Shown: positions 35,622 to 44,546 of the stretch, in pieces
Position numbering within the stretch: the stretch's first letter is position 1
Layout: every line of letters starts with the position of its first letter
Assembly (NCBI RefSeq): GCF_018499875.1
Contig: NZ_JAHBAY010000002.1
Coordinates: 372,001 to 436,000 of the forward strand
DNA length: 64,000 bases
Origin: Kineosporia corallincola
GTDB lineage: Bacteria > Actinomycetota > Actinomycetes > Actinomycetales > Kineosporiaceae
Direction: 5' to 3'
Notes under the pieces: generated by a model
Databases searched by the model: none
What the model saw: only the letters and a program-made list of their open reading frames with translations
What the model was told of the DNA's origin: nothing
Translations under genes and position numbers: made by a program

Positions 35622-35678
35622 GTGGAGATCCTGATCATCCTGCTGGTCATGTTCGTGATCTGGCAGTACTTCAAGTAG
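35622..35678 (+). CDS. Possible 18-residue membrane peptide
   Basis: GTG 35622 opens a frame reading MEILIILLVMFVIWQYFK before TAG 35676-35678, which would be one short hydrophobic helix with a charged end. GAGAGG lies 5-11 bp upstream. It sits 7 bp before the stop of the convergent AI-2E-type permease. No family is recognised. Small hydrophobic peptides can be regulators or type I toxins, but this one stands alone and could be chance. Confidence 0.35.
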   Translation: MEILIILLVMFVIWQYFK

Positions 35679-35685
35679 GACCGGA

Positions 35686-36834
35686 TCAGGCCGGATTCTC
35701 TGAAGCCCCAGGAGTTTCCGGCTCCGGAACCAGCTCCGGGTCCAGCTCCGGCCCGGGGCCCGGGTCAGCGTCCGGGTCGGACAGCTGTTCCCGCAGATAG
35801 CCCCAGAAGACGCCGACGAGGGCGGCGACCGGAACCGCGAGCAGGCTGCCGACGATGCCGGCCAGGCCGCCGCCCAGCGTCACCGCGAGCAGCACCACCG
35901 CCGGATGCAGGCCCAGTCCCCGGCTCTGGATCATCGGCGAGAACACGTTTCCCTCGAGCTGCTGCACGGCCACGATGATGACCAGCACGATCACGGCGTC
36001 ACCCAGGCCGTTCGAGACCAGCGCGATCAGCACCGCCACGAACCCGGCGAACAGCGCGCCCACGATCGGCACGAACGCGGTGAGGAACGTCAGCGCCGCC
36101 AGCGGCAGCACCAGCGGCACCCCGACGATCCACAGGCCGATACCGATGCAGATCGCGTCGAGCAGCCCGACGAACGCCTGCGAGCGCACGAACGCGCCCA
36201 GGGTGTCCCAGCTGCGGGTGGCGATGATCGGCACGTCCACGGCGAGGCGGCCGGGCAGCTGGCGGGTGAGCCAGGGCAGGAAGCGCGGCCCGTCCTTGAG
36301 GAAGAAGAACATCAGGAACACCGCGAGCACGGCGGTGATGACGCCGTTCACGACGGTGGTGACGCCGACCAGGGTGGTGGTGACGATGCTGCCCACGCTG
36401 TCCTGGAGGCGGGCCGCGGCGGCGTCGAAGGCCTGGGTGATCTGGTCGTCGCCGATGTTCAGCGGCGGGCCGGAGGCCCATTCGCGCACCTGCTGGATAC
36501 CGTCGACCACACCGTCGGTGAGGTCACCGGACTGCGAGGCGACGGGGACGGCGATCAGGATGACCGCGCCGACGGCCAGCAGCAGCGAGCCGAGGGTGAC
36601 GGCGACGGCGGCCAGGGTGGCGGGCCAGCGGTGACGGCGCAGGAACCGGGCCACCGGCCAGGTGAGGGTGGTCAGCAGCAGCGCCACCACCAGCGGCCAG
36701 ACCACCGACCACAGGTAGCCCAGCAACCAGAGCGTGACCCGGAGCATGAGCAGCACGATCAGGATCTGTACCGAGGCCAGCGCCGCGGTGAGCAACGCCG
36801 ATCGGGTCTTGGCGGGATTCATCGTCCGCTGCAT
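35686..36834 (-). CDS. AI-2E-family (PerM) membrane transporter
   Basis: 382 residues. Hydrophobic segments pair at residues 15-60, 72-98, 150-178, and a cluster from 215 to 345 with the conserved FVPIVGALFAG and GNVFSPMIQSRGLGLHP. The soluble stretch between helices 3 and 4 is typical. The C-terminal tail is rich in Asp, Pro and Glu. Family members export AI-2 or act as ion exchangers; the substrate cannot be named here. Confidence 0.92.
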   Translation of the reverse strand: MQRTMNPAKTRSALLTAALASVQILIVLLMLRVTLWLLGYLWSVVWPLVVALLLTTLTWPVARFLRRHRWPATLAAVAVTLGSLLLAVGAVILIAVPVASQSGDLTDGVVDGIQQVREWASGPPLNIGDDQITQAFDAAAARLQDSVGSIVTTTLVGVTTVVNGVITAVLAVFLMFFFLKDGPRFLPWLTRQLPGRLAVDVPIIATRSWDTLGAFVRSQAFVGLLDAICIGIGLWIVGVPLVLPLAALTFLTAFVPIVGALFAGFVAVLIALVSNGLGDAVIVLVIIVAVQQLEGNVFSPMIQSRGLGLHPAVVLLAVTLGGGLAGIVGSLLAVPVAALVGVFWGYLREQLSDPDADPGPGPELDPELVPEPETPGASENPA

Positions 36835-36981
36835 CGAACACTCATTCCGGAAATGGCCTGCGGGACGAGTCCCCCTGCGGTCCGGATTGTGTTAGGCCGT
36901 TCTGCGCGGCGCAATTCGGCTCGCGGTGCGCCGCCGGTGCACCGGGATGAATCCGGTCACGTCGTGCCGGCGTCCAACGGT

Positions 36982-37018
36982 GGACGACGGGGAGCGTGTG
37001 ACCCGCTCCCCGTCGTCC
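36982..37018 (-). terminator. Rho-independent-like hairpin after the PL11 gene
   Basis: GGACGACGGGGAGCG and its exact reverse complement form a 15-bp stem with a 7-base loop, 19 bp beyond the lyase stop. There is no U-run, as is common for terminators in high-GC actinomycetes. Confidence 0.65.
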
Positions 37019-37036
37019 GTGATCGGGCTCTCCCGA

Positions 37037-38944
37037 TCAGCTGCCGATCGCGAAACTGGTGTGCGGCGGCTGGTTGTAGGCGGTGTTCTGCCAGGCGACC
37101 GCCTCCCGGTACATCCGGTCCTGCATCAGCGACACGTGCGAGATGCTGGTCGAGTCGGTGGTGGAGTAGATGCGCAGCGCGGTTCCGGCGGTGGTCGACC
37201 AGATCACCTCTTCGCGCCAGTCACCGAGGATGTCGGCCTGGAGCGACGGCGTGGCCTTGGTGCCGTTGATCGAGGTGACCCCGTCGCCGGTCAGCAGGCG
37301 GGTGTCGGCGCTGGTGCCGTACTTGTCGATGTGGTTGCTGTCGAGCAGTTCCCGCTGCGCGTCGCCGTCCCACCAGATCACGAAGTTCGTGCTGGAGGGC
37401 TTGCGGCCGATGTTCGTGCCGCTGGTGTTGTACAGCCCGGACACCCCGCTGGACCACGACTCGGCGCCGGCGCTGCCGCCGTAGATGTCGTCGGACACGC
37501 CCCGGCCGTTGTCGCAGCCGCACGAGGCGTTCGACCAGATGATCGCCCCGGTCCTGGCGTCGGCCATCCAGGCCGCCAGCTTGCTGGTGTCCTCGTCCAC
37601 CTTGAACACCTCCAGCCCGGCGCGGCTGGGGATCAGGTCGCCCACGTGGTAGGCGTCGCCGTGGCCCTGGCCGTTCACCCACAGGCCAGAGCCGTTGTCG
37701 TCCACGGCCATGGCGCCGTAGAGGATCTCGTCCTTGCCGTCGGAGTCGACGTCGGCGATGGACAGCTGATGGTTGCCCTGCCCGGTCCAGGCCGAGCCGT
37801 TGGTGGAGGAGCTGCTGTCGAACGTCCACTTGCGGGTGAGGGTTCCGTTACGGAAGTCCCAGGCCGCGATGACGCTGCGGGTGTAGTAGCCGCGGGCCAT
37901 GATGATGCTGGGGTAGGTGCCGTTGATGTACGCCGTGCCGGCCAGGAACCGGTCCACCCGGTTGCCGTAGGAGTCGCCCCACGACGACACGGTGCCCCGG
38001 GCCGGCACGTAGTCGGCCGTGGCCAGGGCCTTTCCGGTGGGCCCGGCGAACACCGTCAGGTACTCCGGGCCGGACAGGATGTAGCCGCTGGAGTTGCGGT
38101 AGTCGGCGCCGGAGCTGCCGATGGTCACGCCGGTGCCGTCGACCGTGGCGTCGGCGGTCTTCATCGCCACCTCGGCCTTGCCGTCACCGTCGTAGTCGAA
38201 CACCTGGAACTGCGTGTAGTGCGCTCCGGCGCGGATGTTCCGGCCCAGGTCGATGCGCCACAGCCGGGTTCCGGTGAGCGTGTACGCGTCGATGAAAACG
38301 TTTCCGGTGTAACCGCTCTGGGAGTTGTCCTTGGCGTTGGACGGATCCCACTTCAGCACGATCTCGTAGGTCCCGTCACCGTTCAGGTCGCCCACCGAGG
38401 CGTCACCGGGCGCGTAGGTGTACGCCACGCCGTCGGGGGTGGTGCCACCGGCCGGCTTCTGGATCGGGATGTCGGTGGACGACGCCGCCAGCGCGCTCGC
38501 GCTGGCCCCGCTCTCCGTCACTCCCTCCCTGGCCGCCGCCAGGGTGCCGGCGGAGCCCCCCGCCAAGCGCACCGTGTACCGCGCGCCCACCGGGCCGTCG
38601 GCGTCGGTGAAATTGGTTCCCTCGGTGAGCGGTTCGTCGTTCACCTTGACCGAGCCCCGGTACACGTCGAACCCGGCGTTCTCCGGGTCGGACGCGAGCA
38701 GGCGCCAGGACAGGAAATTACCCTCGTCGCTGCGCAGCACCACCAGGCCCCGGTCGAGCTGGTCGACCTGCTCGACCTGCTCGACCGGGGCAGCCTGGGC
38801 GGCCACGGGTGCGGCGTGGGTGGTGGAGCCGGCGGTCACCGCGGCCCGGGCCGGGGAAACCCCGCCTCCCACCACCATTCCCGTCAGCAGAAGGACGACG
38901 ACGGCCACCGGCCGCCCTCGCCGCCGTGTTGTCGGCAGACCCAT
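37037..38944 (-). CDS. Secreted rhamnogalacturonan lyase (PL11-like)
   Basis: 635 residues with a signal peptide ending near SPARAAV (residue 35). The mature protein is a PL11-type eight-bladed propeller with calcium-binding FG-GAP-like loops: SVGDLNGDGTYEIVLKW, VFDYDGDGKAEVAMKT, SIADVDSDGKDEILYG and DILGDWREEVIW. PL11 enzymes cleave the rhamnose-galacturonate backbone of pectin by beta-elimination outside the cell. The length matches YesW. It is a single-gene unit with a long upstream region carrying two candidate operators and a 15-bp-stem terminator after it. Confidence 0.93.
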   Translation of the reverse strand: MGLPTTRRRGRPVAVVVLLLTGMVVGGGVSPARAAVTAGSTTHAAPVAAQAAPVEQVEQVDQLDRGLVVLRSDEGNFLSWRLLASDPENAGFDVYRGSVKVNDEPLTEGTNFTDADGPVGARYTVRLAGGSAGTLAAAREGVTESGASASALAASSTDIPIQKPAGGTTPDGVAYTYAPGDASVGDLNGDGTYEIVLKWDPSNAKDNSQSGYTGNVFIDAYTLTGTRLWRIDLGRNIRAGAHYTQFQVFDYDGDGKAEVAMKTADATVDGTGVTIGSSGADYRNSSGYILSGPEYLTVFAGPTGKALATADYVPARGTVSSWGDSYGNRVDRFLAGTAYINGTYPSIIMARGYYTRSVIAAWDFRNGTLTRKWTFDSSSSTNGSAWTGQGNHQLSIADVDSDGKDEILYGAMAVDDNGSGLWVNGQGHGDAYHVGDLIPSRAGLEVFKVDEDTSKLAAWMADARTGAIIWSNASCGCDNGRGVSDDIYGGSAGAESWSSGVSGLYNTSGTNIGRKPSSTNFVIWWDGDAQRELLDSNHIDKYGTSADTRLLTGDGVTSINGTKATPSLQADILGDWREEVIWSTTAGTALRIYSTTDSTSISHVSLMQDRMYREAVAWQNTAYNQPPHTSFAIGS

Positions 38945-39569
38945 GAGAACGCTCCCTGCGATTCAGGGAACGGCCCGGCCACCACCGCCGGACGCGCACG
39001 CGCGGCCACCGCACACGCAGCCATCACGCACGCAGCCGTCGCGCCCACCGCCGGATGCCGGATTCCGCAGACCGGGCCGCTCGCAGCAACTTCGGAGGCT
39101 GCTCACTGTCACGGCCCGGCAGCACGCGGTCAACGCCGGAAAATCGTTTCACATCGGCCAGCGGCCCACCCGGACCCGGCGGCACCCGCACAGCAGCGCC
39201 GTCCGGCGCAGCCGTGCGCGAGTGGGGAGTTCAGCCAGCACCCCGTCATCAGGACGTAAGTTGAAACGTTACGTCCTGATGAACCCGACGAGCAATGCCG
39301 CTTCGGAGCCCAACCACGCACATGCGGTCCCCGACGTCAGTAAGGCCGGGAGGGCCGTACGGGAGGTCCTTTTTGTTTTGACACCGGCAAGGCGCCCGAG
39401 GTGGTGTGAAAAACCCGCAGGGGCACCCCGTGCTCTCCAGACGGCGACCCATCAGCGCGCAACCGCGGGATGACGTCAGGTCAGGGCCGCTCCCGACCCA
39501 GCGCCGGACTCGACGGCGACTCGCCCGACCGCCCCCTGACGGGCCACTGGCTCCCGAGCGGATCTCGTG
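38945..39569. other. 625-bp intergenic region upstream of the PL11 gene
   Basis: No protein-like frame is visible. It lies between the lyase start and the stop of a TetR gene read in the same direction. It holds GGAAAATCGTTTCAC (39138-39152), which resembles LacI-type operators, and a long inverted repeat at 39246-39282. A T-rich stretch (CCTTTTTGTTTTG, about 39367-39380) is unusual for the local composition but has no convincing stem before it. Confidence 0.6.
39246..39282. promoter_or_regulatory. Long inverted repeat upstream of the PL11 gene
   Basis: TCATCAGGACGTAA and its exact reverse complement are separated by the 9-bp spacer GTTGAAACG. The spacer with the right arm contains AAACGTT, a LacI/GalR-like core. 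It lies about 300 bp from the lyase start on the upstream side. It may be an operator or an RNA hairpin in a long leader. Confidence 0.5.
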
Positions 39570-40139
39570 TCAGTCGTGGATCGTCAGCGTCCCGGCCAGG
39601 TCCAGGTCGGCCGAGTCGCCGCTGAAGCCGGCCCGGGACAGCAGGGTGGCGCCGAGCGCGGTGCTCCAGAAGGTGCGGGCCTCCAGACCCAGGGGGCGGC
39701 GCGCGTTCCAGCCACGTGCGGTGGTGACGTGCGACAGGTACACCTCGGACTGCCGGAACAGCAGCTGGAGGTGGGTGTCGACGACGTGGGTGAGCTCGGG
39801 GCGGGCGATCGCCGCGGCCAGGGCCCGCGACACCGACGGCAGGGACGGCATCGCCAGCACGGCCCGGGACACGTTGCGGCGGAAGGCGTCCGCGTCGGTG
39901 GCTCGTGCACCGACCTTCTCCACGCGCTTGGCGTCGTTCAGCAGGCCGAGGAAGGCCGCGTGCACCATCAGCGAGTCCTTCGACCCGAAGTGGTAGGTGA
40001 TCTGGTTCGGGTACACGCCGGCCGCGCGGGCGATGTCGGCGACGCTCGGGTCGGCGCCCGACCGTTCCAGGCAGAGCCTGGCCGCCTGCTCCATGATCCG
40101 GCGCCGGGTGCCGCCGGTCGTCGTTCGTCTCGTCGCCAC
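39570..40139 (-). CDS. TetR-family regulator divergent from a ketoacyl synthase
   Basis: 189 residues from GTG 40139. The HTH region reads PSVADIARAAGVYPNQITYHFGSKDSLM. The C-terminal domain has LAAAIARPELTHVVDTHLQLLFRQSE and an FWSTALGATLL helix. The two palindromes upstream (40148 and 40176) are probably its operators; the first lies only 9 bp before its own start, suggesting autorepression. The ligand may be an acyl compound, by its link to the ketoacyl-ACP synthase. Confidence 0.88.
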   Translation of the reverse strand: MATRRTTTGGTRRRIMEQAARLCLERSGADPSVADIARAAGVYPNQITYHFGSKDSLMVHAAFLGLLNDAKRVEKVGARATDADAFRRNVSRAVLAMPSLPSVSRALAAAIARPELTHVVDTHLQLLFRQSEVYLSHVTTARGWNARRPLGLEARTFWSTALGATLLSRAGFSGDSADLDLAGTLTIHD

Positions 40140-40147
40140 ACCAGGAA

Positions 40148-40162
40148 TTGTATGTGATACAA
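40148..40162. promoter_or_regulatory. TetR operator candidate 1
   Basis: TTGTATGTGATACAA is a perfect 6-3-6 palindrome just upstream of the TetR start. Its sequence is closely related to the site at 40176, and the two starts are 28 bp apart, nearly three helical turns. Confidence 0.65.
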
Positions 40163-40175
40163 CTCGGGTCCTTAT

Positions 40176-40190
40176 TTGTACGTCATACAA
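40176..40190. promoter_or_regulatory. TetR operator candidate 2
   Basis: TTGTACGTCATACAA has the same TTGTA and TACAA arms as the site at 40148. It ends within the Shine-Dalgarno of the ketoacyl synthase gene, so binding could block both transcription and initiation complex formation on DNA-proximal RNA polymerase. Confidence 0.65.
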
Positions 40191-40199
40191 GGGGTGGTC

Positions 40200-41417
40200 G
40201 TGGTGGTTTCGCGGGACGAGGTCGTGGTGACGGGACTGGGGGCGATCACGCCGCTGGGCGGTGACGTCGCCTCGACCTGGGACGGGCTGCTGGCCGGGCG
40301 CTCCGGGATCGGCTCGTGCACGCTCGATCACGTGGGCACCTTCGCGGCCGGGGTGATGGCCGTGGACCCGGTGGCGAAACTGCCCCGGCCGCAGGCCAAC
40401 CAGCTCGACCGCTCGCAGCAGGCGGCGCTGGTCGCGGCGCAGGAGGCCTGGGCCGACGCCGGCTCCCCCGACGTCGACCCGGAGCGGCTGGCCGCCTCGG
40501 TCGGCACCGGCGTCGGCGGGATGGCGAGCCTGCTGCACGAGGACGACCGGCTGGAGAGAGCCGGGGTGCGCCGGGTCTCGCCGCGCACCGTGCCGCTGCT
40601 GATGCCCAACGCCGCGGCGGCCGCGATCAGCATCGAGTTCGGCGCCCGGGCCGGGGTGTACACGCCGGTGTCGGCCTGCGCCTCCGGGGCCGAGGCGCTG
40701 GCCTGGGGCGCCCGGCTGATCCGGGCGGGCGAGGCGGACGTGGTGATCGCCGGGGGCACCGACGCCGCGGTCACCCCGATCGCCGTCGCCGGGTTCCAGC
40801 AGGCCCGGGGCCTGTCCCGGCACCCCGGTGACCCGGCCGACGCCTCCCGCCCGTTCTCCGCCGACCGCAACGGGTTCGTCCTGGCCGAGGGCGCCGCGGT
40901 GGTGGTGCTGGAGAGTGCCGCGCACGCCCACGCGCGCGGTGCCCGGGTGCACGCGGTGCTGGCCGGATCCGGGATCGCCGCCGACGCGCACCACATGACA
41001 GCGCCGTCCCCCGAAGGCACGGGACAGATCAGCGCGATGTGCCGGGCGCTCGCGCAGGCCGGGCTCGGCGCGCAGGCGATCTCGCACGTCAACGCGCACG
41101 CCACCGGCACCGTGGTGGGCGATGCCGCGGAGGCCCGGGCCATTCGTGAGGTGCTCGGACGGGCCACCGTCACCGCGCCGAAGGCCGCCACCGGGCACCT
41201 GTTCGGCGGGGCCGGCGCGCTGGAGGCCGTCTTCTCCACGCTGAGCCTCGTGCACGGGGTCGTCCCGCCCGTGCGCACCTTGAGCCAGGAGGGCGCCGAC
41301 CCGCTGATCGGGCTGGACCTGGTGACCGATCGTCGCGATCTGCCCCAGCGGGCGGTGCTCAGCAACTCGTTCGGGTTCGGCGGGCAGAACGTCTCGCTGG
41401 TGCTGGCCAGGCCCTGA
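40200..41417 (+). CDS. Beta-ketoacyl-ACP synthase II-like enzyme
   Basis: 405 residues if started at GTG 40200 (AAGGGG 5 bp upstream; GTG 40194 and 40203 are alternatives). The thiolase-fold active site is complete: cysteine in VSACASGAEAL, first histidine in NAHATGT, lysine and second histidine in PKAATGHLFGGAG. It condenses malonyl-ACP with an acyl-ACP. No acyl carrier protein or reductase is adjacent, so it is not part of a fatty-acid operon. The divergent TetR suggests a conditional role, for example adjusting membrane lipid chain length or a secondary lipid. Confidence 0.9.
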   Translation: MVVSRDEVVVTGLGAITPLGGDVASTWDGLLAGRSGIGSCTLDHVGTFAAGVMAVDPVAKLPRPQANQLDRSQQAALVAAQEAWADAGSPDVDPERLAASVGTGVGGMASLLHEDDRLERAGVRRVSPRTVPLLMPNAAAAAISIEFGARAGVYTPVSACASGAEALAWGARLIRAGEADVVIAGGTDAAVTPIAVAGFQQARGLSRHPGDPADASRPFSADRNGFVLAEGAAVVVLESAAHAHARGARVHAVLAGSGIAADAHHMTAPSPEGTGQISAMCRALAQAGLGAQAISHVNAHATGTVVGDAAEARAIREVLGRATVTAPKAATGHLFGGAGALEAVFSTLSLVHGVVPPVRTLSQEGADPLIGLDLVTDRRDLPQRAVLSNSFGFGGQNVSLVLARP

Positions 41418-41496
41418 AACAGCGGAACGTTGCGGCGGCCGGGTGACAGGGAGCGAGCCGGGTGAACGGCGTCACCAATTGTTACCGGGTGAAGCC

Positions 41497-41523
41497 TCAA
41501 CAAGAGCGCACCACGGACGATCG
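41497..41523 (+). promoter_or_regulatory. Possible flagellar-sigma (FliA-type) promoter of the chemoreceptor gene
   Basis: TCAA, 15 bp, then GACGATCG resembles the TCAA-N15-GCCGATAA pattern of sigma-28 promoters (all of the -35 and five of eight -10 bases). It is 65 bp upstream of the receptor start. The match is partial. Confidence 0.3.
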
Positions 41524-41587
41524 GTGGTTCAGCTCGACCCACCGATCCACCCGATGACGGCGACCAGCAGGCGGAGGCACACGAAAG

Positions 41588-43189
41588 ATGCGGATCAAAG
41601 GACAGGGCCTGCTCGGCTCTCTCAGCATCCGGACCAGCATTCTGCTGGTCGTCTCCGCCTCACTGGCGGTCACCGCACTGACGGCGGGCATCAGCCTGGT
41701 AGCGATGAGCAACCTGGCCGGCAAGACCACCGACACCTACGCCACGTCACTGGAACCGGCCCAGGACATCGCGACCATCCGCGAGGAGGTGTGGAAGGCC
41801 CGCTGGGCCTCCACCAAGGTCGGCACCGTCACCGACGCCGCCACGATCAAGGACTACACCAATCAGTTCGAGGCCGCCCTCAAGGCCATCGACGCCGCCG
41901 TGGCCTCGTTCAACGCCCGCCCGGTGACCTCCGCCGAGAAGGCCAAGATGGCGTCCTTCGCGAAGAACTGGGCCACCTACCTGGAGATGCGCGACAAGGC
42001 CAACGCGCTGAAGGCCGACGGCAAGATCGACGAGTGGCAGGACTACAGCGTCAACACGATCAACCCGCAGGTGGTCACGACGCTGGCCGAGCTGGCCGAC
42101 GTCACCGACATCTCGACCACCACGGCCCAGCAGAACGTGGCCGACGCGCACTCCACCTTCACCAGCAGCCGCAACACCCTGCTCGGCACGCTGCTGGTCG
42201 CGATCATCGCCCTGCTCGCGCTGTCGGCCCTGGTGGCCCGCAGCATCACCGCCCCGCTGGCCAGGCTGCGCGAGGTGCTGGAGGCCGTGGCCACCGGTGA
42301 CCTGACCCAGGACATCAAGCTGGGCCTGCGCAACGAGGTCGGCAAGATGGGCGACGCGCTCTCCCAGGCCGTGCAGCGCATGCGTTCCACCCTCGCCACC
42401 CTGGCCGCCAGCAGCCACGCCCTCAGCTCGCACTCCGCCGAGCTGGAGAGCGCCAGCACCGCGATGTCGGCGAGCGCGCAGACCACCACCGGCAACGTCG
42501 ACAGCATGAGCGCGGTGGTGTCCGGGGTGGCCACCAACGTGCAGGCGGTGGCCTCGGGCGCCGAGCAGATGGGCGCCTCGATCCGGGAGATCTCGACCAG
42601 CGCCCAGGACGCCGCGGGCGTCGCCGCCCAGGCGGTCGGCGTGGCCGGTGAGGCCGAGACGATCATGATCCGGCTGGGCGCCTCGTCGAGCGAGGTCGGT
42701 AACGTGGTCAAGCTGATCACCTCGATCGCCGAGCAGACCAACCTGCTGGCTCTCAACGCCACGATCGAGGCGGCTCGCGCCGGGGACGCCGGCAAGGGCT
42801 TCGCGGTGGTCGCCGACGAGGTCAAGCAGCTGGCGCAGGAGACGGCCCGGGCCACCGAGGACATCTCCACGCGGATCGAGGCGATCCAGAACGACACCAC
42901 GGTCGCGGTCGAGTCGATCGGCCGGGTCAGCCAGGTGATCGGGCAGATCAACTCGTACCAGACCACGATCGCCAGCGCCGTGGAGGAGCAGTCGGTGACT
43001 ACCAGCAGCATGGCCGCCGACCTGTCCACCGCCGCCACCGGCGCGGACGAGATCGGGGTCGGGCTGGGCAACCTGCACTCCTCGGCCAGCAGCACGCTGA
43101 CCGGCGCGGAGTCCACGCAGGCCTCGGCGGCCGAGCTCGCGGTGATCGCCAAGCAGCTGGAGACCGCGATGGGTGCCTTCCGGGTCTGA
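41588..43189 (+). CDS. Methyl-accepting chemotaxis protein
   Basis: 533 residues. TM1 spans about 16-40 ([18 protein letters not shown]), then a four-helix-bundle sensor to about 195, TM2 near 197-218 ([20 protein letters not shown]), HAMP, and the signalling domain with the conserved hairpin [20 protein letters not shown] and [13 protein letters not shown]. It reports an extracellular signal to CheA/CheW, which are not in this window. A strong hairpin follows the gene. Confidence 0.94.
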   Translation: MRIKGQGLLGSLSIRTSILLVVSASLAVTALTAGISLVAMSNLAGKTTDTYATSLEPAQDIATIREEVWKARWASTKVGTVTDAATIKDYTNQFEAALKAIDAAVASFNARPVTSAEKAKMASFAKNWATYLEMRDKANALKADGKIDEWQDYSVNTINPQVVTTLAELADVTDISTTTAQQNVADAHSTFTSSRNTLLGTLLVAIIALLALSALVARSITAPLARLREVLEAVATGDLTQDIKLGLRNEVGKMGDALSQAVQRMRSTLATLAASSHALSSHSAELESASTAMSASAQTTTGNVDSMSAVVSGVATNVQAVASGAEQMGASIREISTSAQDAAGVAAQAVGVAGEAETIMIRLGASSSEVGNVVKLITSIAEQTNLLALNATIEAARAGDAGKGFAVVADEVKQLAQETARATEDISTRIEAIQNDTTVAVESIGRVSQVIGQINSYQTTIASAVEEQSVTTSSMAADLSTAATGADEIGVGLGNLHSSASSTLTGAESTQASAAELAVIAKQLETAMGAFRV

Positions 43190-43207
43190 CGCCCGCGGTG
43201 ACCCACC

Positions 43208-43239
43208 GGGAGGGGGAGGCCGTGTGGCCTCCCCCTCCC
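43208..43239 (+). terminator. Strong hairpin after the chemoreceptor gene
   Basis: GGGAGGGGGAGGCC pairs perfectly with GGCCTCCCCCTCCC (14 bp) across the tetraloop GTGT, 18 bp after the receptor stop. No U-run follows. Confidence 0.75.
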
Positions 43240-43285
43240 TCGCGTCCCCCGGAAAAGCCACGCCCGGCGGCTATCGTCGCCGGAC

Positions 43286-44530
43286 GTGGCCCGACCCCAT
43301 CCAGCACTGCTGCTGTCGTTGCTGATCGACTCGCTCGGGTCCGGGATGTTCGGGCCGATGATCTTGCTCTACTTCCACCTGGTGGCCGGGCTCCCGCTGG
43401 CGCAGGTGGGTGCCCTGGCCAGCGCCGCCGCCGTGCTCGGGCTGGTGGTGCCGCTGTTCACCGGGCCGCTGGCCGACCGGCTCTCGCCCCGCACCCTGGT
43501 GGTGACCGGCCAGATCGTGCAGGCGCTGGGGTACCTGCTGTTCCTGACCGCGCGCGGGCCGGTGCCGGTGTTCGTGGCGTTCGTGCTGACGGCGGCGGGG
43601 CTGCGGGTGTTCTGGTCCACGTTCTTCACGATGATGGCGGCGTTGCCGCTGCCGCTGCCCGGCCCGGGCCCGGGTGAACAGGGCGGCCGGGAGCGGCTGT
43701 TCGCGGTGATCGGCACGGTGCGGGCGGTCGGTTTCGGCACCGGGGCGCTGATCGGCGGGCTGCTGGTGGGCAGCGCCTCGCCCACGGTGTTCCGGGCCGC
43801 GCTGATCGGCAACGCCGTCTCGTTCCTGGTGGCGGCCGTGCTGCTGGTGCGGGTGCCGATGGCCCCGCGGATCTGGGACAGCACCGCGCCCCGGCCCTCC
43901 GGGGTGCGGATCCTGGTGCGCGACCGCCCCTTCCTGGCCCTGGTGGTGGTGGACGCCTGCTTCGCGATCTGTAGCGACGCGCTGCTGGTCGGGCTGCCGA
44001 TCGCGGTGAAGGAGGGCCGGATCGCGCCGGTCGCGGTGCTGGGGCCGGTGCTGGCGGCCAACACCTTCGTGATCGCGCTGGCCCAGCTGACGGTCGCGAA
44101 GTCGGTGCGCGGGCTGTCGCGGGTGCAGGCCCTGGCGCTGGCCGGGCTGCTGTGGGCGGTGTGGGCCACGCTGATGACGGCGCTGCCGGCCGGTCCGGCG
44201 GTGGTGTCGGGGGTGCTGCTGGCCGCGCTGGTGCTGATCTGGACGCTGGCCGAGATGATCCATGCTCCGGTGGCCAACGCCCTCGCCACCGATGCCGCCC
44301 CGCCCGGGCACCGGGGCCTGTACCTGGCCACCTTCCAGTACGGGTTCGCGGTGGCCAACATCGTGGTGCCGGGCGCCTTCACCGCGCTGTTCGCGCTCGG
44401 GCACGACGTGCCGTGGATCGCCCTGGCCGTGCTGGCCACCGCTGCGGCCTGCGGCGCCGTCACCGTCGGGCGGTTCCTGCCGGCCGCCGCCGTCCGGCCG
44501 GGAGGGCGCGCGCCGCAACGGCATTTCTGA
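43286..44530 (+). CDS. MFS transporter
   Basis: 414 residues with about 12 membrane helices. The motif-A-like loop between helices 2 and 3 reads GPLADRLSPRTLV, and a central loop follows helix 6 (VPMAPRIWDSTAPRP). The protein resembles drug/proton antiporters of the actinobacterial DHA1 type. GTG 43286 lacks a Shine-Dalgarno; TATCGT ends 8 bp upstream, suggesting a leaderless message. The exported or imported compound is unknown. Confidence 0.9.
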   Translation: MARPHPALLLSLLIDSLGSGMFGPMILLYFHLVAGLPLAQVGALASAAAVLGLVVPLFTGPLADRLSPRTLVVTGQIVQALGYLLFLTARGPVPVFVAFVLTAAGLRVFWSTFFTMMAALPLPLPGPGPGEQGGRERLFAVIGTVRAVGFGTGALIGGLLVGSASPTVFRAALIGNAVSFLVAAVLLVRVPMAPRIWDSTAPRPSGVRILVRDRPFLALVVVDACFAICSDALLVGLPIAVKEGRIAPVAVLGPVLAANTFVIALAQLTVAKSVRGLSRVQALALAGLLWAVWATLMTALPAGPAVVSGVLLAALVLIWTLAEMIHAPVANALATDAAPPGHRGLYLATFQYGFAVANIVVPGAFTALFALGHDVPWIALAVLATAAACGAVTVGRFLPAAAVRPGGRAPQRHF

Positions 44531-44546
44531 ACCGTATCCTTCACCG

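Noticed and set aside
39340-39385. T-rich stretch after a GC-rich segment, as a Rho-independent terminator
   Set aside because: No stem of useful length is formed directly before the T-run, and the adjacent genes read in the opposite direction.
41747-43261. 504-codon minus-strand frame opposite the chemoreceptor
   Set aside because: No recognisable domain; the plus strand has complete chemoreceptor architecture.
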